This document shows, in pieces, positions 1-12,798 of a DNA stretch of 64,000 nt. Both the position numbers and the translations under genes were made by a program. A model generated the notes under the pieces. That model did not search any database and had not been told where the DNA came from. It saw nothing but the letters and a program-made list of their open reading frames with translations. The DNA lies in NCBI GenBank assembly GCA_030616775.1, contig JAUWWQ010000015.1, positions 19,445-83,444 of the forward strand, in the 5' to 3' direction. The DNA is from Planctomycetota bacterium (GTDB lineage Bacteria > Planctomycetota > Phycisphaerae > UBA1845). How positions within the stretch are numbered: the first letter of the stretch is position 1; each line of letters opens with the position of its first letter.

Positions 1-244
1 GTGCAGCCTCGGAGTGGGCACAGACCACACGAACCGGTGCCAGGAGACGCCGCTGCCTGGACCGGTCGAGATTCTCCAGCACGTGGGCGGCCGCTTCCTC
101 GGTCGACGGGTCCAGCCCCATTGCCGCCAACAGCGCCTCTCGAGTGGAATCTTCCGTGATGCGCTCGACGCCGCCAATGTCAACGTAGGCCGGAAGAATC
201 CCCATGCGATCCGCCAGCGAGCGAAGGTGTGGCCGATCGGTCAT
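1..244 (-). CDS. malQ: 4-alpha-glucanotransferase (MalQ), N-terminal part, cut by the window edge
   Basis: The minus strand reads from an ATG at 244 to the window edge with no stop (81 codons). The peptide begins MTDRPHLRSLADRMGILPAY and continues with a helical stretch ending in RRLLAPVRVV. This resembles the N-terminal region of bacterial 4-alpha-glucanotransferases, which disproportionate maltodextrins (known for the family). The ATG sits directly behind the glgB stop with a single base between them, so it is almost certainly the third cistron of a glgX-glgB-malQ operon. The catalytic (beta/alpha)8 barrel lies outside the window, so the call rests on the N-terminus and the context. Confidence 0.72.
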   Translation of the reverse strand, partial: MTDRPHLRSLADRMGILPAYVDIGGVERITEDSTREALLAAMGLDPSTEEAAAHVLENLDRSRQRRLLAPVRVVCAHSEAA

Positions 245-245
245 A

Positions 246-4606
<4,361 letters not shown>

Positions 4607-4871
4607 CTTACTGTTGGAACACGGCATGTACGCGAACCGCCAACCACCGTACCCAAGAAACACCAGGATGCCGCCGCCTTGCACGGCCGTTCCGAATGTC
4701 GCGGGAGTGTGGCACATACGCATGGAAAGCACAAGTATCTGTGACCCTTCGGACATTCCAACGTCAGCGTTCCCCCTGGACGATTGAAGGGACAAGCGCG
4801 GGGCTTGTGTCTCTCTCACTCGAACAGCGTACTGCAAGTGCACAGGGGCGCAGTGGGCGTACGGGGGAGCA

Positions 4872-5648
4872 TTAGACCTTGGGGTGGGGCGTCTTGACGG
4901 CTCGGGTTCCGTCGGGGAGATCGATGAACTCGTAGTCGCCGAATATGCTGGGGGCCTCTCGCCGCAGGATCTCGAGTATCCGGGCGGCCACTTCGCGGAT
5001 TTCAATCTCGGCGTGCTCACTACAGCGTAATTCGATGAAATGACGCCATGCCCGGGCGTTGGCCGTCACGAAGATCTTCGTCTCGGTCGCGTTGGGCAGC
5101 ACGGAGCGGGCCGCCTGCCGAGCCATCTTACGGCGCAGCGTCTTGTCCTCGACCGAAGCGAACTTCTTCTGCAACCCCTCGACCAGCTTTACATAGGCCT
5201 CCTGGGCGCGCTCCATCGCTGCCTGCCAGGCCTGGTGCAGATCAGGGTCGTCTGCGATACAGGCCGGCTCCACGAACTCCGCCACCGATTCGTCTACGTA
5301 TCGTTGCGACAATTGCGAGTAGCCAAATCCCGCCCGGTGGCGAACCAGCTCGTGCGTGAATGAACGCGACACGCCGGTAATGATGAAGTTGAACACCGTG
5401 TGTTCGAGCACGCTGCCGTGGCCGACTTCCTTGATGTGGCTTAGGTACGCCTCGTGGCCTCCGGGGCGCGGTTTGGCGAAGCTCATGTAACACAACCGCC
5501 CGGCCACCTCGGGAAGCACCTCCGCTGGAACCTCCGTGTCAGTGCTCCAATCGCCTATGTCATGGTCCTCGAGAAACCGCGCGATCTCGTCGTCATCGAG
5601 CACCTGCCGACCGACGAGATATATGGTGGGACAACGAATAACTCTCAT
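4872..5648 (-). CDS. thyX: FAD-dependent thymidylate synthase ThyX
   Basis: 258 aa; makes dTMP from dUMP using methylene-tetrahydrofolate and reduced FAD (known for ThyX). The signature is seen as ELVRHRAGFGYSQLSQRY, the variant with eight rather than seven residues between RHR and the Ser of SxRY. GHGSVLEHTVFNFIITGVSR, with its conserved His, precedes it. Length is usual. It lies 265 bp upstream of glgX on the same strand; the spacer shows no gene, and whether thyX is cotranscribed with the glucan genes cannot be told. The only ThyA/ThyX in the window. Confidence 0.95.
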   Translation of the reverse strand: MRVIRCPTIYLVGRQVLDDDEIARFLEDHDIGDWSTDTEVPAEVLPEVAGRLCYMSFAKPRPGGHEAYLSHIKEVGHGSVLEHTVFNFIITGVSRSFTHELVRHRAGFGYSQLSQRYVDESVAEFVEPACIADDPDLHQAWQAAMERAQEAYVKLVEGLQKKFASVEDKTLRRKMARQAARSVLPNATETKIFVTANARAWRHFIELRCSEHAEIEIREVAARILEILRREAPSIFGDYEFIDLPDGTRAVKTPHPKV

Positions 5649-5764
5649 CTAGAGTTTCCCTCTCATCTGTGAGCGCAACTTGTTTGGTTGCGCTCGCAGG
5701 AAGACTTCCAGGGCCCGGTACTCATGTCAAGTGCGATGCCGTGGGACAAACGCGCCCTCCGAAT

Positions 5765-5968
5765 TCATGTGCAGTCTTCGCGGTGTCGTCGTCCATATTC
5801 GAGCAGCCGCAGGGCTTGTCGGCGGGCGGCGTCTGCTTTCCGGATCCGTTCCAAGGGAGTCAGTTTCAGGTTCTCGCGGATTAGCGAGAGATCAATACCG
5901 TTCTCGTCCTGCTCCCCGTAGTAGTCGGGGCCACAAAACCGTTTCCAGCCGGGCAGTTCGTCCGTCAC
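5765..5968 (-). CDS. Small conserved hypothetical protein, probably leaderless
   Basis: 67 aa from a GTG at 5968 (an ATG at 5977 gives 70 aa). The peptide MTDELPGWKRFCGPDYYGEQ is followed by DLSLIRENLKLTPLERIRKA and a basic helical end (LRLLEYGRR). The LIR-x-LKL-(T/S)-P-x-ER pattern resembles small proteins often paired with nucleotidyltransferase-like genes in planctomycetes (memory, not checked); no such partner is left here. The stop TGA overlaps an ATG at 5768 that opens a frame of only 13 codons, possibly the remains of the partner. A perfect TATAAT lies 7 nt before the GTG, which argues against the ATG start. Function unknown. Confidence 0.45.
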   Translation of the reverse strand: MTDELPGWKRFCGPDYYGEQDENGIDLSLIRENLKLTPLERIRKADAARRQALRLLEYGRRHREDCT

Positions 5969-5975
5969 GCTTATC

Positions 5976-5981
5976 ATTATA
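5976..5981 (-). promoter_or_regulatory. Perfect -10 box of the small gene
   Basis: On the minus strand TATAAT is followed by GATAAGC and then the GTG start codon, so transcription would begin at or next to the start codon (leaderless mRNA). No good -35 hexamer was found at 16-18 nt; TTTAAC is the nearest candidate. Confidence 0.4.
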
Positions 5982-6193
5982 ACGATGCGCTCGTCGGGTT
6001 AAAGGCATTCCGCCAGCAAGGCTTGCCCAAGGACCGGCTACAGGCATGACGGATGAGTCGCGGGCTGTCTCTCTGGCTACGCCCGCAACCGTCGCGTTGC
6101 AGACTGTCACGGGGGCAATTAGACTCCACCATCCCTGGCGTGCGAGGAGTCGTTTCTAGGGCGTGTGCCGACGCCGAGGCGTTAGAAAGTCAC

Positions 6194-7909
6194 ATGGACA
6201 AACCGCCACAACCGAGATCCTCGGATGGGCCTGCCCAGCCTGGCGCCAGGCCTGTGGGAGCCGTGGCCCGGCGGATGCTGATCATCGGACTCGACGGGGC
6301 AACGTTCGACGTGCTCGATCCGTTGATGGCCGAGGGACGCATGCCACGGCTTCAGGCGGCGATCGCCTCGGGGGCATCCGGTATTCTTCGCTCAACCATA
6401 CCGCCGATTACACCTGCCGCCTGGACAACGTTTCTGACCGGCAAGCAGCCGGGATCGCACGGTATCATCGATTTCGAGCGTTACGACGTCCACACCAACA
6501 AGCTTCAATTTAACAGCACCCGATGTCTCGACCATGTGCGAAACCTGTGGCAGATCGTGGGCGAGACCGGCTTAAAGGTGGGCAGTGTGAACGTGCCCAT
6601 GACCTATCCACCGGTTCCGGTCAACGGTTTTCTGGTCAGCGGGTTCGAGACGCCGGGGCCTGACTGTGACTTCGTCTATCCGCCGGAACTGAAAAGCGAG
6701 ATTCTCGAGCGTTGGCCCGATCCCACGCTACGGGCCAAATGGCGGCGGCGAACCTTCGATGGCGACGCCCTTTTCGAACGAAATATTGCCTACATTTCTC
6801 GCAGCTTTCATCAGGGCGCAGAGATGACCGTCTGGCTGGGCGACAGGCTCGGCTGGGACGTGCTGATGGTTGTGTTCAAGTTGCTCGACAATCTCCAGCA
6901 TAAGAACTGGAGATACCTCGATCCGCGCTGGTCGGATCGCCATCCGGTTCGCCGTGATATGGCCAAGCGGGGCTTTGGGGAGGCGGACAAGGCCATCGGG
7001 GTTCTGCTGGACTATGCTCGGGCGAATGACGCAACGGTTCTGATGGTCTCGGATCACGGACACGGCAGTCTCGAAGGCAAGGTTCAGCCAAACCTACTTC
7101 TGAAGCAGTGGGGGTATCTGTCGCTATGCGGCTCCGGTGCTCAAAAGGCAACGCGTGGGCGACATCTGTGGGACCGTTTGCGCGGCAGGACCAAGCGGTT
7201 CAAACGGGTCGGCGACATCGAGCACGACCTGGCTGTGGACTTTTCAAAAACCAGGGCCTGCGTGATGCACGCCGGAATGGCCGGGTTCCTTTATATCAAC
7301 CTCGAAGGACGACAGCCCACCGGCATCGTGAGGCAAGCTGACTATGAAGCATTGCGCGATGAGCTGAGGGATCGGTTTCTAGGAAAAGAGTGTCACGTCC
7401 GTGACCCCCAAGGCAATGGGGTCCAACTGTTTACGGAGGTGCATAAGCCCGAGGAGCTATACGGATGCTCCCGCAAGGATCAGCCCTGGATGCCCGATCT
7501 ACTGCTCGTCCCACGCGAATCGCTGGCGGTGGTTCGCAAGATTCGCGGGCGGCGAGCGGTGCGTTGGCTTCCCTATCGTCGCCTGGAGGGTACACATCGA
7601 CCGGACGGGATTCTCGTGGCGTCCGGGCCGGGTGTTCGGCAAGCGTCACCGTCACCGGTTGAAAACCGGTGCCACAGTCTCCGGGCACACATCGTGGACT
7701 GCGCCCCGACTATCCTGGCAGGGCTCGGATTGCGCATCCCGGATGACATGGAAGGACGGGTCATTAGGGAAATCTTTGAGCGACCGCCCGTGGTCGAAAC
7801 CGAGGCGGCGCAGGTCGCCGCAGCCACCTCGCAAGGCGGAGAGGCTTACTCTGAAGCAGACCTCGAGCGGGTTACACAACGCCTATCCGATCTAGGGTAT
7901 CTTGAATAG
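6194..7909 (+). CDS. Alkaline-phosphatase superfamily protein (type I phosphodiesterase/nucleotide pyrophosphatase family)
   Basis: 571 aa from ATG 6194 (the frame is open upstream but without homology). MLIIGLDGATFDVLDPLM carries the first metal-binding Asp, and PPITPAAWTTFLTGKQPGSH the nucleophile Thr region (AWTTFLTG). Further metal ligands are in VSDHGHGSLEG and in the late HRPDGILVASGPG. The family hydrolyses phosphodiesters or transfers phospho-groups of nucleotides or lipids; the substrate cannot be told. No signal peptide is visible. An insertion of about ten residues (PSPVENRCHSLR, from about 7648) comes from a dispersed palindromic repeat inserted in frame. It is transcribed toward hemL with a hairpin between them. 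Confidence 0.83.
   Translation: MDKPPQPRSSDGPAQPGARPVGAVARRMLIIGLDGATFDVLDPLMAEGRMPRLQAAIASGASGILRSTIPPITPAAWTTFLTGKQPGSHGIIDFERYDVHTNKLQFNSTRCLDHVRNLWQIVGETGLKVGSVNVPMTYPPVPVNGFLVSGFETPGPDCDFVYPPELKSEILERWPDPTLRAKWRRRTFDGDALFERNIAYISRSFHQGAEMTVWLGDRLGWDVLMVVFKLLDNLQHKNWRYLDPRWSDRHPVRRDMAKRGFGEADKAIGVLLDYARANDATVLMVSDHGHGSLEGKVQPNLLLKQWGYLSLCGSGAQKATRGRHLWDRLRGRTKRFKRVGDIEHDLAVDFSKTRACVMHAGMAGFLYINLEGRQPTGIVRQADYEALRDELRDRFLGKECHVRDPQGNGVQLFTEVHKPEELYGCSRKDQPWMPDLLLVPRESLAVVRKIRGRRAVRWLPYRRLEGTHRPDGILVASGPGVRQASPSPVENRCHSLRAHIVDCAPTILAGLGLRIPDDMEGRVIREIFERPPVVETEAAQVAAATSQGGEAYSEADLERVTQRLSDLGYLE
7652..7677. repeat. Dispersed palindromic repeat core inside a coding sequence
   Basis: A 26-bp palindromic stretch starting TCACCGGTTGAAAACCGGTG and ending CCACAG. 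25 of 26 bases match the reverse complement of 56384-56409, the core of a 92-bp inverted-repeat element. Here it is read in frame within the phosphodiesterase gene. Confidence 0.6.
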
Positions 7910-7916
7910 GTGGGAT

Positions 7917-7992
7917 GGAATTACGAATAGCGAAGAACGAAGAAGCGGTGTTCACAGTTATTTTTGCTATTCGCCATTTTGCTTCTTCGTTC
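7917..7992. terminator. Inverted-repeat spacer between convergent genes, possible two-way terminator
   Basis: GAACGAAGAAGC at 7935-7946 and its exact complement GCTTCTTCGTTC at 7981-7992 form a 12-bp stem. An inner AATAGC/GCTATT pair and a TTTTT run lie between. It separates the convergent phosphodiesterase and hemL-like genes. It opens with GGAATTACGAAT, a word also opening the element at 50243. Confidence 0.4.
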
Positions 7993-7993
7993 A

Positions 7994-9244
7994 CTAATCG
8001 GTGATTCGTAGTGCCTCACGAGCGGCTTCGATTGTCCGGTCGATCTGTTCGTCCGTATGGGCAGCGGAGACGAACACGCACGAGAATGGGGAAGGCGACA
8101 GAAGGACACCTCGCTCGAGCAGGGTCTCGTGAAAGCGGGCGAATCGGGACCCATCGCAGCGCCGGGCTGATGTAGCCTGGGTAACGCGTTCGCGAGAGAA
8201 GAACATCCCAAGGATGCTCGCTACCCGGGTGTGATGCGTGGGCACACCGGTGGTCCGTGCTGTGGCACGCAGACCCTCGTCAAGCCGGGCGGCCTTCTCT
8301 TCCAGCGCTTCGTAGAAGCCGGGCTCGCCGATGGCCTGCAGCGTGGCAATCCCGGCGGCCATTCCCAAAAGATTCCCCGAAGTAGCACCCAATCGCCAGG
8401 CAGCGCCGCTTGCTTCGGCGCGCTTCATCACTTCCTTTGAGCCGCCACACGCCGCCAGGGGTAGGCCACCACCAAGCATGGACCCCAACACGGTCAGATC
8501 GGGTGTGACGCCATAGAGCCTAGCAGCCCCACCGGGGGCAACCCGCAGTCCGGTGAAGGCTTCGTCGAAGATGAGCAGAGCGCCGTGGGCGTCGCAAAGG
8601 GTGCGCAAGGTTTTCAAGAAGCGATCCGCGGGGGGTATGAGCCCGGTGCTGACTCCAACCGGCTCCACCACCACGGCGGCAATGCTCGAGCCGTGCTCAC
8701 GAAAGATCCGCCGGGCGGCATCGATATCGTTGTAGGGTATCGTCAAGGTCGACGAGGGTTCGCCGCTGCTGTGGGGATACCCCTCGAAAATCGCGAGCAC
8801 CTCTCGGCCCGTGTAGTCCCGAGCCACCGCCACGGCGCACTTCAGCGCGTCGGCGGGAGTATGGGCCAGCCGCACCATGTCGATCGACGGGAAACGCCCG
8901 GCGATCAGTTCGACAAGCCGAACCTCTGCTTCCGAGGGCACTCCGAATCCGCAACCCTTTGACGCGGCTTTGCTTATGGCAGCCACCACTCGCTCGTCAG
9001 CATGGCCGAGGATGAGCGCACCGTGGCCGCCGATGTAGTCGATGTACTCGTTACCATCCACGTCGGTAAGGATGGCCCCGTGGCCCTTGGTGAAGACAGG
9101 CGGCGAGCCTGTGAAAATCGGCCGATCGGTCGGATCATCCCACCGGCTGAATGACGGCAGCAGTCCGTCCGGCATAAGGGCGGAGGCAGCTCTGGCCAAG
9201 GCCTCGGACTTGGCCGCGATTCGCATTGTCTCAGTCGCTTCCAT
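7994..9244 (-). CDS. hemL: Glutamate-1-semialdehyde aminomutase-like protein lacking the PLP lysine (probable pseudoenzyme)
   Basis: 416 aa, colinear with GSA 2,1-aminomutases (class III PLP aminotransferase fold): DVDGNEYIDYIGGHGALILG, EPVG, LLIFDEAFTGLR and GVTPDLTVLG are all recognisable. Normal HemL has the Schiff-base lysine in TLGK(I/V)IGGGLPVGA; here the sequence is VLGSMLGGGLPLAA, with Ser255 (codon 8480-8482) in its place. The phosphate-binding SGTEAT motif reads HTPADA, YHGHAD reads YPHSSG with the following loop shortened, and QAGTLSGNP reads RLGATSGNL. The frame is intact over its full length, so this looks like a retained non-catalytic paralogue rather than a pseudogene. The Asp of FDEA, which binds the PLP ring nitrogen, is kept. 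No other haem gene is nearby. True HemL activity is unlikely. Confidence 0.85.
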   Translation of the reverse strand: MEATETMRIAAKSEALARAASALMPDGLLPSFSRWDDPTDRPIFTGSPPVFTKGHGAILTDVDGNEYIDYIGGHGALILGHADERVVAAISKAASKGCGFGVPSEAEVRLVELIAGRFPSIDMVRLAHTPADALKCAVAVARDYTGREVLAIFEGYPHSSGEPSSTLTIPYNDIDAARRIFREHGSSIAAVVVEPVGVSTGLIPPADRFLKTLRTLCDAHGALLIFDEAFTGLRVAPGGAARLYGVTPDLTVLGSMLGGGLPLAACGGSKEVMKRAEASGAAWRLGATSGNLLGMAAGIATLQAIGEPGFYEALEEKAARLDEGLRATARTTGVPTHHTRVASILGMFFSRERVTQATSARRCDGSRFARFHETLLERGVLLSPSPFSCVFVSAAHTDEQIDRTIEAAREALRITD

Positions 9245-9260
9245 AGCGAAATCCTGGTCA

Positions 9261-9283
9261 AAAAAGCGCCCTTAAGGGGCGTC
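9261..9283 (-). terminator. Intrinsic terminator between lon and the hemL-like gene
   Basis: On the minus strand CGCCC-CTTAA-GGGCG is followed by C and six T. The stem is only 5 bp but G/C only. It lies about 190 bp after the lon stop and 17 bp before the hemL-like start, so it could end lon transcripts or act as a leader element of the next gene. Confidence 0.45.
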
Positions 9284-9470
9284 CTGTACATTTAACAATA
9301 CGGTCAGCGAAGCGGGCGCCAGCCGACCGCGGATCCTATGAGGGCCAACGACCAAATTGCCCCAAAGATCGGCTTTCGGGTCAACTTGACTTTAATCTCA
9401 GCAAATACTCATTCGGTTAGGGAAGCCCAATACGTCACATTCCGCGTTTCCAGGCGGCAGCCGCTTTCGC

Positions 9471-12074
9471 TTAGGCAGACACTTGTTTGGCGGCCCGAGC
9501 CCTCCTTTTGCCGGTTTTTGGAGACCGGGCAGCGCCCCTCCTTGACACGTTCGCCGGCTTCTTTGCGGTCTTGGTACGCTCCTTTTTCACTCGTCTTGCG
9601 GTGCGACTTTTCTTGCTCTTACCGTCGAATACCAAGCCGAAGAGTTCGTCGATAGATCGGACCGGAATGAACTCGATTTGCCCGCGGACATCATCCGGGA
9701 CTTCTTCAAGGTCCTGTTGGTTTCGTGCCGGGAGGATGACACGTTTAAGCCCGGCGCGGTAGGCGGCCAGCACCTTCTCGCGAATGCCGCCGACGGGTAG
9801 AACCCGCCCGCTTAGCGTGATCTCCCCGGTCATACCTGTGGCTGGATCGACACCGCGGCCCGTCAACACCGATGTTACGGCCGTCAGCATCGCCAAACCC
9901 GCAGAGGGCCCGTCCTTGGGCGTGGCCCCGGCGGGTACGTGAATGTGAATGTCCAACCTGCCGAAGTCCCGGGCTATTACATTCCACTTGCCGGACCGGC
10001 TGCGAACGATGGAGCTTGCCGCCACGGCGGATTCGCGCATGACGTCACCGAGTTGCCCGGTCAGTTTTAGCTGCCCCGTGCCGGGCATGGCGGCGGCCTC
10101 GACGAAGAGAATCTCACCCCCCGCCGGGGTGAAGGCGAGCCCGGTGACAACCCCTGGCACCGGGAGTGTGGCAGCGACTTCGGGCTCATACTTCCTCGGT
10201 CCGAGGATGTTCCGCAGGTCTTCAACGGTGATGGCCGGGTCCGGCGATTCACCACGCACGATGGCAGCCGCACGGGCGCGGCACACGGATCCAATGTTTC
10301 TTTCCAGTCCTCTGACACCGGCTTCGCGGGTGTATTCCGAAACGATAACTGACAGGACGTCGTCACCAAGGTGAAGTTGATCGGCGGTAAGTCCGTTTTC
10401 GTCGAGCTGCCTGGGCAGGAGGTGTCGCTTGGCGATCATGAGCTTTTCGTGGTGGGTGTAGCCGCTGATCTCGATGACCTCCATGCGGTCTCTAAGGGCC
10501 GGCTCGATAGCAGACATGTAATTGGCAGTTGTGATGAAGAAGACCTTCGACAGATCGAACGGCAGGCCGAGGTAATGGTCAGTAAAGGTGGCGTTCTGCG
10601 CCGGATCGAGCACCTCCAGCATTGCGGACATGGGGTCGCCGCGAAAGTCCTGCCCGATCTTGTCCACCTCATCGAGCATGAACAGCGGGTTATTGCTGTC
10701 GGCGCGTCGAATCTCGCGAATGATACGTCCGGGCATCGACCCGACATATGTGCGGCGATGGCCGCGGATGGTGGCTTCGTCCCGAATTCCGCCGAGGGAA
10801 ATACGTATGAAATTGCGCCCCATGGCCCGGGCGATGCTCTGGCCAAGTGAAGTCTTGCCGACGCCCGGCGGCCCCGTGAAGCAGAGAATGGGCCCCCGCA
10901 TCTCACTTTTGAGGGTGCGAACGGCCAGGAACTCGAGGATGCGCTTCTTGACCTTCTCCAGCCCGAAATGGTCCTCGTCGAGAATCTCCTGGGCCCGGTG
11001 AATGTCGAGGGAGTCCTCGGTGCTGACCGACCAGGGCAGCTCTACGAGCCACTCGACGTAATCCAGCGTCATACTGTACTCGGGCGAGGCCTGGGGGATA
11101 TGCTCCAACCGCTCGACTTCGCGGTTCGCCTCGGCCTCAACGGCCTCGGGCATCTTGGCGGTGTTGATGCGTTCCCGCAATTTGTTCAGTGTGACCGATC
11201 GAGCGTCCTCCTCCCCGAGTTCCTGGCGGATGGCTTTCAGTTGCTCGCGGAGGTAGTACTCCCGCTGCGACTTGTCGACCTGCCCGCGCACCTGCTGCTG
11301 GATCTTGTTGGAGAGCTCGGCGACTTCGAGCTGGGCGGCGAGGGCAACGTTCACCTTCCGCAGGCGTTCAGTGACGTCGAAGGTCTCGAGCAACTCCTGC
11401 TTGTGCACCAGGCCCAAGGAGAGGTTGGCCGCCAGAAAATCCGCCAACCCACCGGGTCGTTCGATGCCGTCAAGCACTTGACGAGCTTCGTCGGGGATGT
11501 TGGGCGAGAGTTCAATGATCTTCTCAGCCGCCGTACGGATCAAGTGGGCCAGCGCCTGTTGCTCGGTGGTCACTTCCTTCGGATCGGTGTGGGCGTGGAC
11601 TGTCCCCTCGAGATAGGCATCTTCCTTGGTGACGGCTTCGACGCCCACACGGCGGACTCCGTGAATGATGATGGTTTCCGAGCCGTCGGCCATCTTGAGC
11701 ATCTTGAGAATGACGCAGGCGGTGCCTACGCGGTATAAGTCGTCAAGGCGAGGGTCTTCGGTTTCGGCGGATCGCTGAGCGATCACGGCGATCAGCCGCG
11801 ATCCCGCCAGGGCCATGTCCAGTACGCGTTTCGACTTTTCACGGCTGATTTGCAGCGGCACCACGGTACCGGGGAAGGTACAAGTGTCCCGAACGGGGAG
11901 AATCGGAAGACGCTCGGGGATTTCGATGGCATCGGCGTCATCTGCCTGGCGGGCTCCGTCGGCCACCGCTACCGGTTCAAGGGAATCATCCGTATCGTCC
12001 GGCGCTTCGACGGGACAAGACGCGTCCGACTTGTCGGTTTCATTCTTCTCCGGCTGGGTGCCATCGTCTGTCAT
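9471..12074 (-). CDS. lon: ATP-dependent protease Lon
   Basis: 867 aa; a hexameric AAA+ serine protease that degrades damaged and regulatory proteins. Domain order: an acidic extension (about residues 1-55), the LAN substrate-binding domain beginning LPILPVRDTCTFPGTVVPL, a coiled-coil region (YYLREQLKAIRQELGEED), AAA+ with Walker A GPPGVGKTSLGQ and Walker B PLFMLDEVDK, and the protease domain with the catalytic Ser in PKDGPSAGLAML and Lys in GGIREKVLAAYRAG. Unusual is a tail of about 50 residues after LFGLVFDGKSKKS, very rich in Lys, Arg and Ala like a histone H1 tail, which may bind nucleic acid or polyphosphate (inference). It starts 35 bp after the hsp20 stop. Confidence 0.96.
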   Translation of the reverse strand: MTDDGTQPEKNETDKSDASCPVEAPDDTDDSLEPVAVADGARQADDADAIEIPERLPILPVRDTCTFPGTVVPLQISREKSKRVLDMALAGSRLIAVIAQRSAETEDPRLDDLYRVGTACVILKMLKMADGSETIIIHGVRRVGVEAVTKEDAYLEGTVHAHTDPKEVTTEQQALAHLIRTAAEKIIELSPNIPDEARQVLDGIERPGGLADFLAANLSLGLVHKQELLETFDVTERLRKVNVALAAQLEVAELSNKIQQQVRGQVDKSQREYYLREQLKAIRQELGEEDARSVTLNKLRERINTAKMPEAVEAEANREVERLEHIPQASPEYSMTLDYVEWLVELPWSVSTEDSLDIHRAQEILDEDHFGLEKVKKRILEFLAVRTLKSEMRGPILCFTGPPGVGKTSLGQSIARAMGRNFIRISLGGIRDEATIRGHRRTYVGSMPGRIIREIRRADSNNPLFMLDEVDKIGQDFRGDPMSAMLEVLDPAQNATFTDHYLGLPFDLSKVFFITTANYMSAIEPALRDRMEVIEISGYTHHEKLMIAKRHLLPRQLDENGLTADQLHLGDDVLSVIVSEYTREAGVRGLERNIGSVCRARAAAIVRGESPDPAITVEDLRNILGPRKYEPEVAATLPVPGVVTGLAFTPAGGEILFVEAAAMPGTGQLKLTGQLGDVMRESAVAASSIVRSRSGKWNVIARDFGRLDIHIHVPAGATPKDGPSAGLAMLTAVTSVLTGRGVDPATGMTGEITLSGRVLPVGGIREKVLAAYRAGLKRVILPARNQQDLEEVPDDVRGQIEFIPVRSIDELFGLVFDGKSKKSRTARRVKKERTKTAKKPANVSRRGAARSPKTGKRRARAAKQVSA

Positions 12075-12109
12075 GGGTTATCCGATCCGGTCGACTCGAC
12101 AAGTAGATC

Positions 12110-12637
12110 TTACGGGGTCGTTGCACGCGGCATCATGACCCAAAGATATCCCTGTCGGTAAGCGGCGGTGATTTCATCAATGACGACGTCCCGGGTAATA
12201 GGGACCTTGCAGTGGAACCGGCCCGAATCGATCTCCATCAAATGGACGCCGACATCTTCAGGATCACCCGGCGGGGTCGGTTTCTTTCGGAAACCGCTAA
12301 TATGGAGCACGCCGTCGGCGGCCCGAACGTCGATCTTGTCGCGTGGCATCCCGGCAAGGTCGACGCAGACCACAAACCGATCCGCGGTCTCATAGACATT
12401 GAGACGCGGACGCCAGGAATCCGGGGCATGTGAGCGGAAATAATTCCGGCCCTCCATCTCGCTCATCATCGCCCAAAGTTGTTCGGCGAGGCGGTCAAAG
12501 CTGCTCCCCCAGGCATGAACGCGGACCGGCAAAACCTTGTTCGCCGGGTCCGATCCGATTGCAGCGGTTGTCTTAACGGGAGCGTGTGGCGGGGATGTAG
12601 CCCAAGATGGGCCGACCGTGTCGGTGGTGACGCGCAT
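12110..12637 (-). CDS. Hsp20/alpha-crystallin family small heat-shock protein
   Basis: 175 aa. The alpha-crystallin domain begins at PRLNVYETADRFVVCVDLAG and ends with EITAAYRQGYLWVMMPR, the usual 'I-x-A-x-x-x-x-G-x-L' end strand in slightly altered form. Such proteins hold unfolding clients in an ATP-independent way. A clear AGGAG lies 8 nt before the ATG. It precedes lon by 35 bp on the same strand, so holdase and protease are probably made together under stress. The N-terminal 75 residues show no motif. Confidence 0.9.
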   Translation of the reverse strand: MRVTTDTVGPSWATSPPHAPVKTTAAIGSDPANKVLPVRVHAWGSSFDRLAEQLWAMMSEMEGRNYFRSHAPDSWRPRLNVYETADRFVVCVDLAGMPRDKIDVRAADGVLHISGFRKKPTPPGDPEDVGVHLMEIDSGRFHCKVPITRDVVIDEITAAYRQGYLWVMMPRATTP

Positions 12638-12683
12638 GGCTGGAACTCCTAAATGTCAACCCTCACCCGGCAGGGCACAAATG

Positions 12684-12712
12684 ACTCTATAAGGGTTCCG
12701 AGGCTCGGTCAA
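12684..12712 (-). promoter_or_regulatory. Candidate promoter of hsp20-lon
   Basis: On the minus strand TTGACC (12707-12712), 17 bp, then TAGAGT (12684-12689), about 45 bp before the hsp20 ATG. It fits a sigma-70 pattern. No CIRCE or sigma-32-like box was recognised. Confidence 0.4.
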
Positions 12713-12764
12713 ACGGCCCGCAGGCGTGCTCCTGAGGCTTCCACAGGGGCCAGGCGTGGGGTTC

Positions 12765-12793
12765 TTGTCAACCGCGGAGTGATGCCCTATCCT
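12765..12793 (+). promoter_or_regulatory. Candidate promoter of panB, giving a leaderless or near-leaderless mRNA
   Basis: TTGTCA (12765-12770), 17 bp, TATCCT (12788-12793). The panB ATG is only 6 bp further, and no Shine-Dalgarno sequence is present, so the message would begin at about the start codon. Confidence 0.35.
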
Positions 12794-12798
12794 GCGAA

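Noticed and set aside
4872..5648. RHR-x8-S in ThyX read as a damaged signature
   Set aside because: The RHRAG...SQ-x-S-x-RY variant is, to my knowledge, a normal form of ThyX.
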